DNA of 64,000 nt from UTCFX2 sp963788145 (GTDB taxonomy: Bacteria > Chloroflexota > Anaerolineae > Anaerolineales > UBA4823): positions 868,001 through 932,000 of the forward strand of contig CAWBFQ010000006.1 in the NCBI GenBank assembly GCA_963788145.1, given 5' to 3'. Below the pieces are notes generated by a model. The model had not been told where the DNA came from. It did no database searches and was given only the letters and a program-made list of their open reading frames with translations. The stretch's first letter is position 1. Every line of letters starts with the position of its first letter. This document shows, in pieces, positions 25,328-34,048 of the stretch. The translations under genes were made by a program, and so were the position numbers.

Positions 25328-26830
25328 ATGGTAGAAAACGAAAAGAAAACAGAAAACAAGGAAAAAAAAGACGAACTACCGCCTCAGCCTGAGGATTTGC
25401 TCGTCGAAACCCATCACACCATCACATTAAACGGTCAGCAGATCGCTTATTCTGTTCATTGCGGAACGATTGTGCTCAAAGAAGAGTCGCTCAAAAAAGG
25501 CGAAGGTGAAGGCGAGTTTGAAGGTGAAAAGCCGCGCGCCGCCATCTTTTTCATCGCCTATCATCGCGAAGACATTGATGATCCTGCCAATCGCCCGCTC
25601 ACCTTTTCATTTAACGGAGGGCCTGGTTCGTCGTCCGTCTGGTTGCATCTGGGTTTGCTGGGCCCGCGCCGGGTAGAGATGGGTGACGCCGGTGATTTGC
25701 TCGCTCCGCCATACCACCTGACGGATAACGCCTTTTCACTCCTGGATGCGACTGACCTGGTCTTTATCGATCCGGTCAGTACGGGTTACAGCCGGGCTGT
25801 CAATGGCGAGAAACCCGCCAGGTTTCATAATGTTAAAAAAGACATCGAGTCGGTCGGCGACTTCATTCGATTATATACCAGCCGCTACAAACGCTGGCTT
25901 TCCCCCAAGTTCTTGATTGGCGAAAGCTATGGCACCACTCGCGCGGCAGGTCTCTCTGGTTATTTGCAAGAACGCCACGGTATGTACTTGAATGGGATTA
26001 TGCTCATTTCTGTCGTTCTTAATTTCCAGACCATCGATTTCAACCACGGAAATGAATTTCCTCCATTGCTCTTTTTACCCACCTATGCTGCAACCGCCTG
26101 GTATCATCAACGCCTGACGCCGGAGATGCAGCAGATGCCCTTGCGCTCGTTCCTCGATGAAGTCGAAACGTTCACTTATAACGAGTACAGTCTGGCGTTG
26201 TTACGCGGCAGCGCATTGACCCCTGAAGAGAGAGACCAGATCATCCACAAGCTGGCGACCTTTACCGGTCTCGAGCCAGATTTTATTGATCGGGCTAACT
26301 TGCGCATTGATATTTTTCGCTTCACAAAAGAGTTGCTTCGCGACCAGCGTCGCACTATCGGGCGATTGGACAGTCGTTTCCAGGGGATAGATCGCGATGC
26401 AGCGGGTGAAAATTTCGAGCATGATCCGAGTATGTCCGCCATCATCGGACCTTACACAGCGGTCTTCAATCATTATGTCCGTACCGAGTTGGAATATGCC
26501 AGTGATTTGCCTTATGAGGTGCTCAAATCCCTTGACGAGACCTGGTCTTTTTCTGACTATGAGAATCGCTATGTGGACGTCGGCGAGACGCTGCGTCGGG
26601 CGATCAGCATCAACCCGCATCTGAAAGTGTTCATCGCCAATGGCTATTATGATCTTGCCACCCCATACTTCGCGACCGAATATACGGTTAATCATCTGGG
26701 GTTGGATCCTGACCTGCGCTCAAATCTAACCATGAGCTACTTCGAGGCCGGGCACATGATGTACATCCACCTGCCTTCATTAGAGAGACTTAAAACCGAA
26801 CTGGCAACATTCGTCCAGAAAAGCTCTTAA
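25328..26830 (+). CDS. Serine carboxypeptidase-like protein (peptidase family S10)
   Basis: A 500-residue alpha/beta-hydrolase of family S10. The oxyanion segment FNGGPGSSSVW is at residues 95-105 and the nucleophile Ser200 is in LIGESYGTTR. The acid is probably the Asp in ANGYYDLATP, and the base is the His in EAGHMMYIH near the C-terminus. There is no signal peptide, and the N-terminus is highly charged (Lys/Glu rich), so it is probably cytoplasmic, unlike the vacuolar or secreted eukaryotic members. It would remove C-terminal residues at low pH, or serve as an acyl-transfer enzyme. GGGGAG precedes the ATG at 25328. Confidence 0.9.
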   Translation: MVENEKKTENKEKKDELPPQPEDLLVETHHTITLNGQQIAYSVHCGTIVLKEESLKKGEGEGEFEGEKPRAAIFFIAYHREDIDDPANRPLTFSFNGGPGSSSVWLHLGLLGPRRVEMGDAGDLLAPPYHLTDNAFSLLDATDLVFIDPVSTGYSRAVNGEKPARFHNVKKDIESVGDFIRLYTSRYKRWLSPKFLIGESYGTTRAAGLSGYLQERHGMYLNGIMLISVVLNFQTIDFNHGNEFPPLLFLPTYAATAWYHQRLTPEMQQMPLRSFLDEVETFTYNEYSLALLRGSALTPEERDQIIHKLATFTGLEPDFIDRANLRIDIFRFTKELLRDQRRTIGRLDSRFQGIDRDAAGENFEHDPSMSAIIGPYTAVFNHYVRTELEYASDLPYEVLKSLDETWSFSDYENRYVDVGETLRRAISINPHLKVFIANGYYDLATPYFATEYTVNHLGLDPDLRSNLTMSYFEAGHMMYIHLPSLERLKTELATFVQKSS

Positions 26831-26838
26831 TTCAAAGA

Positions 26839-26879
26839 TTGGGGTTGTCTCAAAGCAATTGATTGGCAACCCCAAAACC
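26839..26879. terminator. Bidirectional terminator between convergent genes
   Basis: A 9-bp stem (TTGGGGTTG at 26839-26847 with CAACCCCAA at 26867-26875) lies between the S10 gene and the kinase-like gene, whose 3' ends face each other. Confidence 0.65.
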
Positions 26880-26906
26880 GGCTTCCAAGATTGATAAATT
26901 ACTCTA

Positions 26907-28595
26907 TTAGGGGACGCTGATCGTCGTATCCTTGTCAACCATCACTTGCTTCTGAATCGGACATTGCGTTTGAGACATATCCAGGCAGAAGCTGAAAAGG
27001 TACTGTCCGGCCGGGATATTTAAATACCAGATATATTTCCCGGGCGGGATCGCATCGGTTCCCATCAGAGACCCATTACGAAAGGCGTAGATCGGGTAGG
27101 ATTCGTTATTTCGGATGGTAACCTTGAAAGCGGTCTTTGCTGAAGTGGCAGTAGGCGGCGGCGGTAAAGTTGGCTCAAGGGTTGGCGGCAAAATCGGGAC
27201 GGTGGGTGGTGGGGGAGGGGGAAGCGTGGCGGTAGGTGCCACGATCGGCGCCGCAGTTGTTGGGATGATCACCATTGCCGTGGTAGGGGTAAGCGTCAAT
27301 GTCGCCGTGGGTGTTGGGGTGTATGTTGCCAGCATTTCTTTCAAGATAGGCATACCGGCCCATACTCCTCCCGCGACGCAAAGAAAAACAATGACCAGTG
27401 CTACTCCAATGACTGGAATGATCCAGGCTGGACGTTTCGGCTTATTCTCTTCAAGATATCCGCTTGGATACACTCCGAGAGGCGGCGGAGGTGTATAGCC
27501 AGACTGTGAAGCGGGGCTGCTTTGCCAGGACGATCCAGAGACGACTTGTGTCCCACCTACCTGTGGGGCAGGGGATGACGCCCCGATACCAGCCGCAGGG
27601 TATGGAGCTTGGATCGTTCCTGGAACCCCGGGAGGGGCGCCCGCTCCTACACCTGCTACTGGAGATGTGCTTCGGTCCAAAATTTGTGTGGATGGCACAG
27701 CTGGTTTCCCGCCGATCCGCTCTCCCACCTGTCTCGGGCTGGTCCCCAGTACTGCACAGATAATTTCTAACATCTCTTGCGCGTTTTGATATCGCTGCTT
27801 TGGGTCTTTTGCCAGGGCGGTCAGCAGGGTTTGGGAAAGTCCTGGGGTTAGTGATTTATTAAATGTTAGCGGATCTGGCGCAGGTTGGTTCAGATGAGCC
27901 TGGCGCATTTTTTCGGCGGCTTCCGGTGTATTGACAAAGTTTGCGCTCGGTGTGCCCAGGAAGGGGTGAACCCCGGTGACGCATTCAAATAATAAGATTC
28001 CCAGCGCGTAAATATCAATCGTCGGATACACTCGCTCCCCGCGCAATTGTTCCGGTGATTCGAACAGCGGTGGATCGAAAATCCCACAGCGAGTCATCGC
28101 CTGGTCGATCTGGCGCGAAAACCCGAAATTTGCTAACAACACAGACCCATCTCGGGTAGCCTGGATGTGATTGGGGTTCAAAGTGCTGTGAACCAATCCA
28201 TATCCATGGATGGTCTCCAAAGCATTGGCTAGCGCCTTGATATAGATCAAAGCATCTTCGGGCGGCATTGGATTTCCATTCCGCTGGCGCAAGATCTGGC
28301 TAAGCGATGGACCCTCGATAAATTTCTCGATCCCAAAGCTCACTCCCGCATCTTCATACAGCCCATAGAATGGGATAATGTTAGGATGTATCACCGATTG
28401 CAACGTGAGGTTTTTTTGTTGAAAGCACAACACGGCCGGATCTGGCTGAATCGGCAATTCATATACTTTAATAGATAGGGATAGGTTGCGCTTCAAATCA
28501 AAGCCGCGGTAGCGTGAATACCTTTCGCCGCTCGAAATCAGGTCATCCACTCTGAAACGGTTGAGAAGCATCTTGCCTGCGAAATTATTCATCAT
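26907..28595 (-). CDS. Degenerate Ser/Thr protein kinase (pseudokinase-like) with extracytoplasmic domain
   Basis: A 562-residue protein. Residues 1-270 have the bacterial Ser/Thr kinase fold: Lys43 in LSIKVYE, the ESPEQLRG activation end and DIYALGILLFE. The catalytic loop reads VHSTLNPNH (136-143) where HRDLKPxN is expected, and the metal-binding DFG is NFG (156-158). The Gly-rich loop is also poor. Phosphotransfer is therefore unlikely. A Pro/Ser-rich stretch, one TM helix (about 390-412), a Thr/Pro linker and a C-terminal beta domain with two Cys follow. It is co-transcribed nine bases after a phosphodiester-glycosidase-like gene. GGAG precedes the ATG. Probable role: a signalling scaffold or ligand sensor. 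Confidence 0.85.
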   Translation of the reverse strand: MMNNFAGKMLLNRFRVDDLISSGERYSRYRGFDLKRNLSLSIKVYELPIQPDPAVLCFQQKNLTLQSVIHPNIIPFYGLYEDAGVSFGIEKFIEGPSLSQILRQRNGNPMPPEDALIYIKALANALETIHGYGLVHSTLNPNHIQATRDGSVLLANFGFSRQIDQAMTRCGIFDPPLFESPEQLRGERVYPTIDIYALGILLFECVTGVHPFLGTPSANFVNTPEAAEKMRQAHLNQPAPDPLTFNKSLTPGLSQTLLTALAKDPKQRYQNAQEMLEIICAVLGTSPRQVGERIGGKPAVPSTQILDRSTSPVAGVGAGAPPGVPGTIQAPYPAAGIGASSPAPQVGGTQVVSGSSWQSSPASQSGYTPPPPLGVYPSGYLEENKPKRPAWIIPVIGVALVIVFLCVAGGVWAGMPILKEMLATYTPTPTATLTLTPTTAMVIIPTTAAPIVAPTATLPPPPPPTVPILPPTLEPTLPPPPTATSAKTAFKVTIRNNESYPIYAFRNGSLMGTDAIPPGKYIWYLNIPAGQYLFSFCLDMSQTQCPIQKQVMVDKDTTISVP

Positions 28596-28603
28596 CCTGT
28601 CTC

Positions 28604-30049
28604 CTATAGTGATCCATTATGCCTCGCTCGGGCAATGATCCATGCAATCAGCGCCATCCCTGGGAGCATCAGCAGCGGGATCATCGTTGCGTCGATTAGT
28701 CTGACCGTACTGATTCCTTCCAACCCTAATGGATTGGCAGGGATTTTCAATTGAATTTCAATCCACTCTTTTACCAGTTTGGGCACATCATCCGGTTGTT
28801 CGCTTTGCCAGGTCTGGATCTGGCTGATGAGTTGGGTTTTTCGCTCACGTAGTTGGCTGGGTAATACGACCGCCTCGAATTTGAGCGTCTCAACCGGGTA
28901 GACAACTCCGCCATATTCGATACCAAGCTGGATTTCAACTGGCTGTACGCCGTTTTGTTCAAAAAGAACCACCGTTTCATGGATCGTTTCCGTTTCGCCA
29001 GGGGTGGTCTCACTTGCTGCCTGGCGCTGCTCGAATTCAATCCGATCTGTGCGGATAACAAAAGTGGTTGTATCCGGCGACCAGTTCGTTATCCCGGTAT
29101 TCTTGATCTCCAATTCAAGCGGCATGTCTTCGCCTTCAATAATCACAGGCCACTGTGATTGCGAAACAACCTGAGCCTCCACCGGCGGCTGCGGCGCTGC
29201 GATAATGGCGATGGCTTGTGGTATTGGCCGGTCCGAGCGAATATGCCATCCGCTTTTACACAGCAATTGGGTGGAGCCGCCGCCATCCAGCATCATCACC
29301 TTGTCAGCTCCGAAGCTGCGCAGCGTATCGGCTGCTCCGGTTTGCTTCGCCGAGAGGGTGCTGAAGATCAATAACGTCTCGAAGTCGCCATCTCCGTCGC
29401 GATCGTCTATCCCGACAAATGTACGCCCTACAGCATACTTTGCTCTTTTGTTGGCTTCTTCCGTCAATCCTCCGATCAGGTTTGGCGCGCTGGACTTCGT
29501 AAGTGAGTCGCTGCTTAACTCACTGATATCTGCCCGACCTTCCCAAAGTTCAAGGATTAATTGCTGGCCGACATAAGTATTGATCCCCCAGCCATCTGTC
29601 ACCAGTTTTCCGTCTACCTTCAAAGGAAATGCCAGTCGGGTTGGATATTCCGGCATGTAGAAGAACAGGCCATTGACGATACAGAAAGCATCTTCTTCCT
29701 GATTGGTGACTTTCTGCCAATAGGTTTCAATAAGGAGAGAGGTCATACGTGGGTCAGCGCCGCCATACACGCCCTTCGTCAGGCGTGGCTCGCTGATTTC
29801 GCCATGCATCAATGTGAGAAAAGCTCCCTGGCTCAAGTTGATCACCTGAACATAATCTGGACTCCCATTCGAATAATCTTTGCGATAGAGATCGACGCTT
29901 CGAGCAGAATCGATCTTGTAGAAACCGGGTGGAATCCCTGCAGGCGGGGTAACGGTCTGGGCATTTGCCGGACCGACCATAGCTGCCAGTAGAATCCCGG
30001 CAAACATCCAGAAAATTGAACGGGGAATTCTATACGCGTGGGGCATCAT
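28604..30049 (-). CDS. Phosphodiester glycosidase (NAGPA)-domain membrane-anchored protein
   Basis: A 481-residue protein with a signal peptide (FWMFAGILLAAMVGPANAQ), a NAGPA-type domain (VGRTFVGIDD...MLDGGGSTQLLCKSG about residues 200-270), a beta-sandwich region and a C-terminal TM helix (MIPLLMLPGMALIAWIIA) with a short basic tail. NAGPA domains cleave sugar-1-phosphodiester bonds in animals; in bacteria they occur in exopolysaccharide or cell-wall protein families. The protein is thus held on the outer face of the membrane. It is first in an operon with the pseudokinase and has a good promoter upstream. The role is unproven; cell-envelope glycan editing is the best guess. Confidence 0.83.
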   Translation of the reverse strand: MMPHAYRIPRSIFWMFAGILLAAMVGPANAQTVTPPAGIPPGFYKIDSARSVDLYRKDYSNGSPDYVQVINLSQGAFLTLMHGEISEPRLTKGVYGGADPRMTSLLIETYWQKVTNQEEDAFCIVNGLFFYMPEYPTRLAFPLKVDGKLVTDGWGINTYVGQQLILELWEGRADISELSSDSLTKSSAPNLIGGLTEEANKRAKYAVGRTFVGIDDRDGDGDFETLLIFSTLSAKQTGAADTLRSFGADKVMMLDGGGSTQLLCKSGWHIRSDRPIPQAIAIIAAPQPPVEAQVVSQSQWPVIIEGEDMPLELEIKNTGITNWSPDTTTFVIRTDRIEFEQRQAASETTPGETETIHETVVLFEQNGVQPVEIQLGIEYGGVVYPVETLKFEAVVLPSQLRERKTQLISQIQTWQSEQPDDVPKLVKEWIEIQLKIPANPLGLEGISTVRLIDATMIPLLMLPGMALIAWIIARARHNGSL

Positions 30050-30105
30050 CGCTGTTCATGAATGACCAATCAAGCAATTATTGCATGGTCAGGACCTTCT
30101 TTTAG

Positions 30106-30134
30106 ACTGTACAATAGATGGGTGATCCTGTCAA
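30106..30134 (-). promoter_or_regulatory. Sigma70-type promoter for NAGPA/pseudokinase operon
   Basis: On the minus strand a consensus TTGACA (30134-30129) is 17 bases from TACAGT (30111-30106). The expected transcription start near 30099 gives a leader of about 50 bases. A small inverted repeat (GTGATCC...GGATCAC, 30122-30141) overlaps the -35 and could be an operator. Confidence 0.65.
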
Positions 30135-30307
30135 GGATCACAAATGCCTTAACCGAGAGTTTCTGCTTGACCAATTGTCCTGAAACAGGTGATACAGTAT
30201 TTGAAATCATGCTTGCCTTCATTCGAGTTTTCGGATAAGATCATAGATAGAATGAAAGATGATATTTTCATCTGTTTCAGTCACGCTTTTGAATTTGGAG
30301 GTTCATC

Positions 30308-30877
30308 ATGCGCACAGTGAAAGAAAAAAAACCGTTTCTATTCAGTATGCTGATTTTCATTCTTGTTTTCTCTGTCATAATTGTCCCGGTCGCACAGGCG
30401 CGCGAGCCAGGTCCTAGCGAAGGCTGGGAGCCGACCGTTCCGGATTTGGAGGTAGAGGAAAAAGAGATCGCCCAGGCTTATGACCCTGCTGCATTTCAGG
30501 CTGCCTGGGGCATCAGTCCGGATATGTTGATCGATTGTGATCCAAACGCGAACCTGCTTGGGGAGGTTTCTCCTGGCAGCGTCCAGGGCTATCACAAACT
30601 CCAGTCGAGCGCATGCAGCCTGCAGGCCAGCCAGGAAGCGGCTTTGTCTACGTCCACCTCCCTTGCGGGAAGCTGTGGCTATAGCGGGGTTAGCGGCGAG
30701 TCCCGGATGATGAAAATTTCTGGGTATACCACAGACGTTCGCTACGTTTTTATCCAATGTGGCAAGAAAGTCGGCGTGATCGAGCCGCCCACGTGCAGTT
30801 GTGCCGGGAATTTCCGCTACACCTATGATTGTAAGAAGCCCCCTACGGTTTATATCACACTTCCTTGTAACCATTAA
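30308..30877 (+). CDS. Secreted cysteine-containing protein of unknown function
   Basis: A 189-residue exported protein. The signal peptide is at residues 1-31 (LFSMLIFILVFSVIIVPVAQA), followed by an acidic Pro/Glu segment and a C-terminal domain of about 110 residues with eight cysteines (such as QSSACSLQ, AGSCGYSG, FIQCGKKV, TCSCAGNF, YDCKKPP, LPCNH), probably disulfide bonded. No family is recognised. TTTGGAGG precedes the ATG. The gene is single, with a terminator downstream. Confidence 0.75.
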   Translation: MRTVKEKKPFLFSMLIFILVFSVIIVPVAQAREPGPSEGWEPTVPDLEVEEKEIAQAYDPAAFQAAWGISPDMLIDCDPNANLLGEVSPGSVQGYHKLQSSACSLQASQEAALSTSTSLAGSCGYSGVSGESRMMKISGYTTDVRYVFIQCGKKVGVIEPPTCSCAGNFRYTYDCKKPPTVYITLPCNH

Positions 30878-30899
30878 TTCAGCTTTTTACCAAGAAAAG

Positions 30900-30932
30900 A
30901 ACGGGGCGCTCCTGGATGCGCCCCGTTTTTAT
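30900..30932. terminator. Terminator between convergent genes
   Basis: A 10-bp GC-rich stem (AACGGGGCGC with GCGCCCCGTT, 8-base loop) is followed by TTTTA on the plus strand. The next minus-strand gene ends here too. Confidence 0.82.
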
Positions 30933-32404
30933 TACGCGCTTTCCTGGATGTGAAACAAGTGGCATCCCCAATCTGGCAGCTCTAAATAGACCCCTTTCGT
31001 ACGCAGTTCAGCTCCGCTCCGTTCGTAATTCTTCGAATTTAACCGATCTTGGAATAAATACTTCGCCTGGGGTAACCAGGAACCCGGGATCTGCGCATAG
31101 CATTGCCCTACACCGCTGGCGTAATGAATAACCGCTAACCAGCATTCATTTGCATCGTCCATCCAGGAAAATACCACGAAATCTTGCCAGGTTGAATTTC
31201 CTTCCCAGGCTGGCGAGATGTGACATAGCTGCCAGGAATCCGGCTTCCAGGTGATTTCTTTCAACTGGGTCAGCAATTGTGTATAAAAATCCTGCAATTT
31301 CAAATTTGCGACTTGATTGGGAGATTTGCAGAATTGCACCGGTATTTTTAGCAGGTGTCCTTGTTCTTGCCCGGCATGGAAGAAGCGTAACCCTGGGATC
31401 AGGAAGCTGATCCAGGCTGCTGCCCGGTGGATCTCCAGAGGAAATACGCTTGCAGCGCGCATTTCGTCGTGGTTCTCCAAAAAATGGGCCATCTGCGTGA
31501 TTGAACGACCTGCGGTCTTAATCTGGTCGTGGACTGCCCGGGCTTGTTTTTTCACCAAATGGTCGTATAGTTTTTTGTCATAGGCGAAATTAAAACCTTG
31601 CGAAATCAAATCGTGCTCCAGGTCCCAGTAAGCCTCAGCCATGAAAGTAAAATCGGGTCGGAGTTGCTTCACTTTTAAGATCGCCTTCGGCCAGAACGGC
31701 TCGCACTGGATTCCCCAGGCGCGCTGAAATACCTGCGGCAGGATCAGCATCGCCATGTCACAACGAACGCCGTCGCACAATTCGGCTAATGCGAGCAGCT
31801 CGCCGATCATGGCGTTCTGTAAAGCTGGATTTCCGTAATTGAGTTGCAGGGTGTCTCGCCAGGGTGGGAAGTAAGGATCACGCCCGTGCATCAGAAATTG
31901 GTTGCCCTGGTCTATCTTGATTTCGATGCTTGCCCCCGGATTCTTTTTATGATTTTCAGGGGTATCCTGAATATAATAGTCTGGATGTTCGCTGGCCCAG
32001 GGATGACCAATCCCGCTATGGTTGGGGATGAAATCGAGCATCAACCGTAACCCCCATTTGTGCAGCCGCGCCTGGAATTCCTTCAGCGCTTCTTGCCCGC
32101 CCCATTTTTCTGGTGTTTTATAGCCCGAAATTGCGAAACACGAAGCGCATAGGGTGTTGGCGCTTGCTTCCCCAAGAAGCACCCTGGCTTCGACTCGCAA
32201 TTCTGGTTGGGAAAGCGCCATCTCAGTTTCGATCGCGCTCGAGTTCCACATACAATACAGATATAACCAATCAAATCCAAGTTCAGCCAGTCGCTGCAAA
32301 TGCTCATCAGGAATATCGTTAAGGCCGGCCTGCCTCCCAATTGATTCGGAGAGCTCTGCCAGCCAAAAGCGGGTGTTTTTTTGATAAAGCAAAGGATAAC
32401 GCAT
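30932..32404 (-). CDS. Alpha-amylase family (GH13) glycosidase or transglycosidase
   Basis: A protein of about 490 residues with the GH13 barrel motifs: region I DFIPNH, region II GVRCDMAM (Asp nucleophile), region III MAEAYW (Glu acid/base) and region IV ENHDE. An N-terminal WLAELSESIGR segment and a C-terminal beta domain are present. There is no signal peptide, so it works on cytoplasmic glucans or oligosaccharides. The ATG at 32404 lies 16 bases after the PFK stop, and an in-frame TTG at 32431 would overlap PFK. The two genes are evidently coupled. Subfamily and substrate are not decided by sequence. Confidence 0.85.
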   Translation of the reverse strand: MRYPLLYQKNTRFWLAELSESIGRQAGLNDIPDEHLQRLAELGFDWLYLYCMWNSSAIETEMALSQPELRVEARVLLGEASANTLCASCFAISGYKTPEKWGGQEALKEFQARLHKWGLRLMLDFIPNHSGIGHPWASEHPDYYIQDTPENHKKNPGASIEIKIDQGNQFLMHGRDPYFPPWRDTLQLNYGNPALQNAMIGELLALAELCDGVRCDMAMLILPQVFQRAWGIQCEPFWPKAILKVKQLRPDFTFMAEAYWDLEHDLISQGFNFAYDKKLYDHLVKKQARAVHDQIKTAGRSITQMAHFLENHDEMRAASVFPLEIHRAAAWISFLIPGLRFFHAGQEQGHLLKIPVQFCKSPNQVANLKLQDFYTQLLTQLKEITWKPDSWQLCHISPAWEGNSTWQDFVVFSWMDDANECWLAVIHYASGVGQCYAQIPGSWLPQAKYLFQDRLNSKNYERSGAELRTKGVYLELPDWGCHLFHIQESA

Positions 32405-32420
32405 AGCTTTGTGGCCCAAA

Positions 32421-33536
32421 TCAGTCCCCAAGACAAATCCCCAATTCGCGAGCTGTCAGGATGGTATCGCAATCTAATGGCACGGTCTTCATCCGGGAGG
32501 TAGCCTGTTCCAACGGAACATAGCGCACAACGGGTGGGTCAAGTGCAACCATCACCCCGCGCTGCCCTTCTGCAATTGCGCGCACGGCCGCCGCGCCGAA
32601 ACGCAGCGCCAGCAGACGATCGGAACTGGTTGGTGTTCCACCGCGCAGCAGGTGACCCAACACCACCAGGCGAGTTTCTTTTCCGGTCAACTCTTGCAAC
32701 CCAAATGCCACTTTCTCTCCAACACCACCCAATCTTTCAGCCCGCCCGACTTCTTGATCAAGCACGCTATACTTACCTCCGATCGGATGCGCTCCCTCGG
32801 CAACAACCACCAGCGAGAAGCGATGACCTAGCTGATCGCGCTGCATGATTTTGCCTGCAACTCTTTCAATCTGGTACGGAATTTCAGGCATCAGAATGGC
32901 ATCCGCCGATCCGGCTACCCCGCTTTCCAGAGCGATCCAACCTGCAAAGCGGCCCATCACTTCGACCACAATTACCCGGTGGTGCGAAGCAGCCGTGGAA
33001 TGCAAGCGGTCCAGACATTCACAGGCGAATGAGACTGCTGTGTTGAAACCAAAGGTGACAACCGTCTGATCCAGATCGTTATCAATCGTCTTTGGGACGC
33101 CTACAACCCACAGCCCCTTCTTCGCCAACGCATTCGCGATTTCCATCGATCCATCGCCGCCAACCGAGATCAATGCATCCAGTTCGTGAAGTTGAAAGCT
33201 GCGGATCAGCTCATCGCTGCGATCCACTTCTTCGATCTTGCCATCCAATCCTTGGATCGGATAATGAAGTGGATTGCCTCGGTTGGTGGTCCCCAAAATG
33301 GTCCCGCCCAGATGCGTGATGCCGCGTACTTCATCACGTCCAAGCCGGATCAGACCGCCTCCGAGGTATTGCTCGGGCAGCAACAAACCGTTATATCCAT
33401 CCCGGATCCCATAGATTTCCCAATCATGATTGATCGCCGCCAGCGTCGCCGCCCGGATGACCGCGTTCAATCCAGGCGCATCGCCTCCACCCGTACAAAT
33501 TGCAATCCGCTTGATTTTCTTTGCTTGTTTCACCAT
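32421..33536 (-). CDS. pfkA: 6-phosphofructokinase
   Basis: A 371-residue PFK that phosphorylates fructose 6-phosphate in glycolysis. The motifs ICTGGGDAPGLNAVIR, SVGGDGSMEIA and GVPKTIDNDLDQTVVTFG (catalytic Asp) are complete. Gly in GGDG with Lys in PKTIDND is the combination I associate with group III ATP-dependent PFKs; PPi enzymes usually have GGDD with the same Lys. That makes ATP the likelier donor. The gene is co-transcribed with the GH13 gene, suggesting glucan breakdown feeding glycolysis. Confidence 0.93.
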   Translation of the reverse strand: MVKQAKKIKRIAICTGGGDAPGLNAVIRAATLAAINHDWEIYGIRDGYNGLLLPEQYLGGGLIRLGRDEVRGITHLGGTILGTTNRGNPLHYPIQGLDGKIEEVDRSDELIRSFQLHELDALISVGGDGSMEIANALAKKGLWVVGVPKTIDNDLDQTVVTFGFNTAVSFACECLDRLHSTAASHHRVIVVEVMGRFAGWIALESGVAGSADAILMPEIPYQIERVAGKIMQRDQLGHRFSLVVVAEGAHPIGGKYSVLDQEVGRAERLGGVGEKVAFGLQELTGKETRLVVLGHLLRGGTPTSSDRLLALRFGAAAVRAIAEGQRGVMVALDPPVVRYVPLEQATSRMKTVPLDCDTILTARELGICLGD

Positions 33537-33617
33537 CTTTATGTTCCTGATCCCATCCGCTTCTTACCGATGTCACCTGACCGAGTTTGTCGATGGTGGT
33601 TAACTCATCATTTTCTG

Positions 33618-33920
33618 CTATTTGTTCTTCTTGCTTTCAAAAAATTCGACCACACCAAACCATAACAATAGGAAAGCGGCGCCTTCATCCAGGTTTCCGA
33701 CGATGGGCAGGTTATCCGGGATGAACTCCAGGACTCCAAGGGTCGGATTCAGGATATAAACTATCCCTAAAAACGCCAACAGATAGACCAACCAGGATGG
33801 CCAACCGCGCTGGGTGAGCGGAGTTGTAAATACTTTCAATTGGTCCGGAATTTTTAAATCCAAAGAAGATGGGAGGGTCGGAATAGGTTCATCCTTGTGG
33901 TCAAGGTTATGTTCCTGCAT
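33618..33920 (-). CDS. DUF1232 (YkvA-type) small membrane protein
   Basis: A 100-residue protein whose C-terminal half has the DUF1232 pattern: hydrophobic YLLAFLGIVYILNP, then EFIPDNLPIVGNLDEGAAFLLLWFGVV. AAGGAG lies upstream of the ATG at 33920, which is preferred to an in-frame start 21 bases earlier. The function of the family is unknown. Confidence 0.8.
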   Translation of the reverse strand: MQEHNLDHKDEPIPTLPSSLDLKIPDQLKVFTTPLTQRGWPSWLVYLLAFLGIVYILNPTLGVLEFIPDNLPIVGNLDEGAAFLLLWFGVVEFFESKKNK

Positions 33921-34048
33921 GAATTGATCTCCTTGTGTCAATATATGTAACTTTGACTACGGTATTCAACCCAATAATGTTTCATCATTTACGCCGGAGA
34001 GTATACCGCGGAAACACACGCTGATAGAAGATCAGATTTCTTTGCGCA

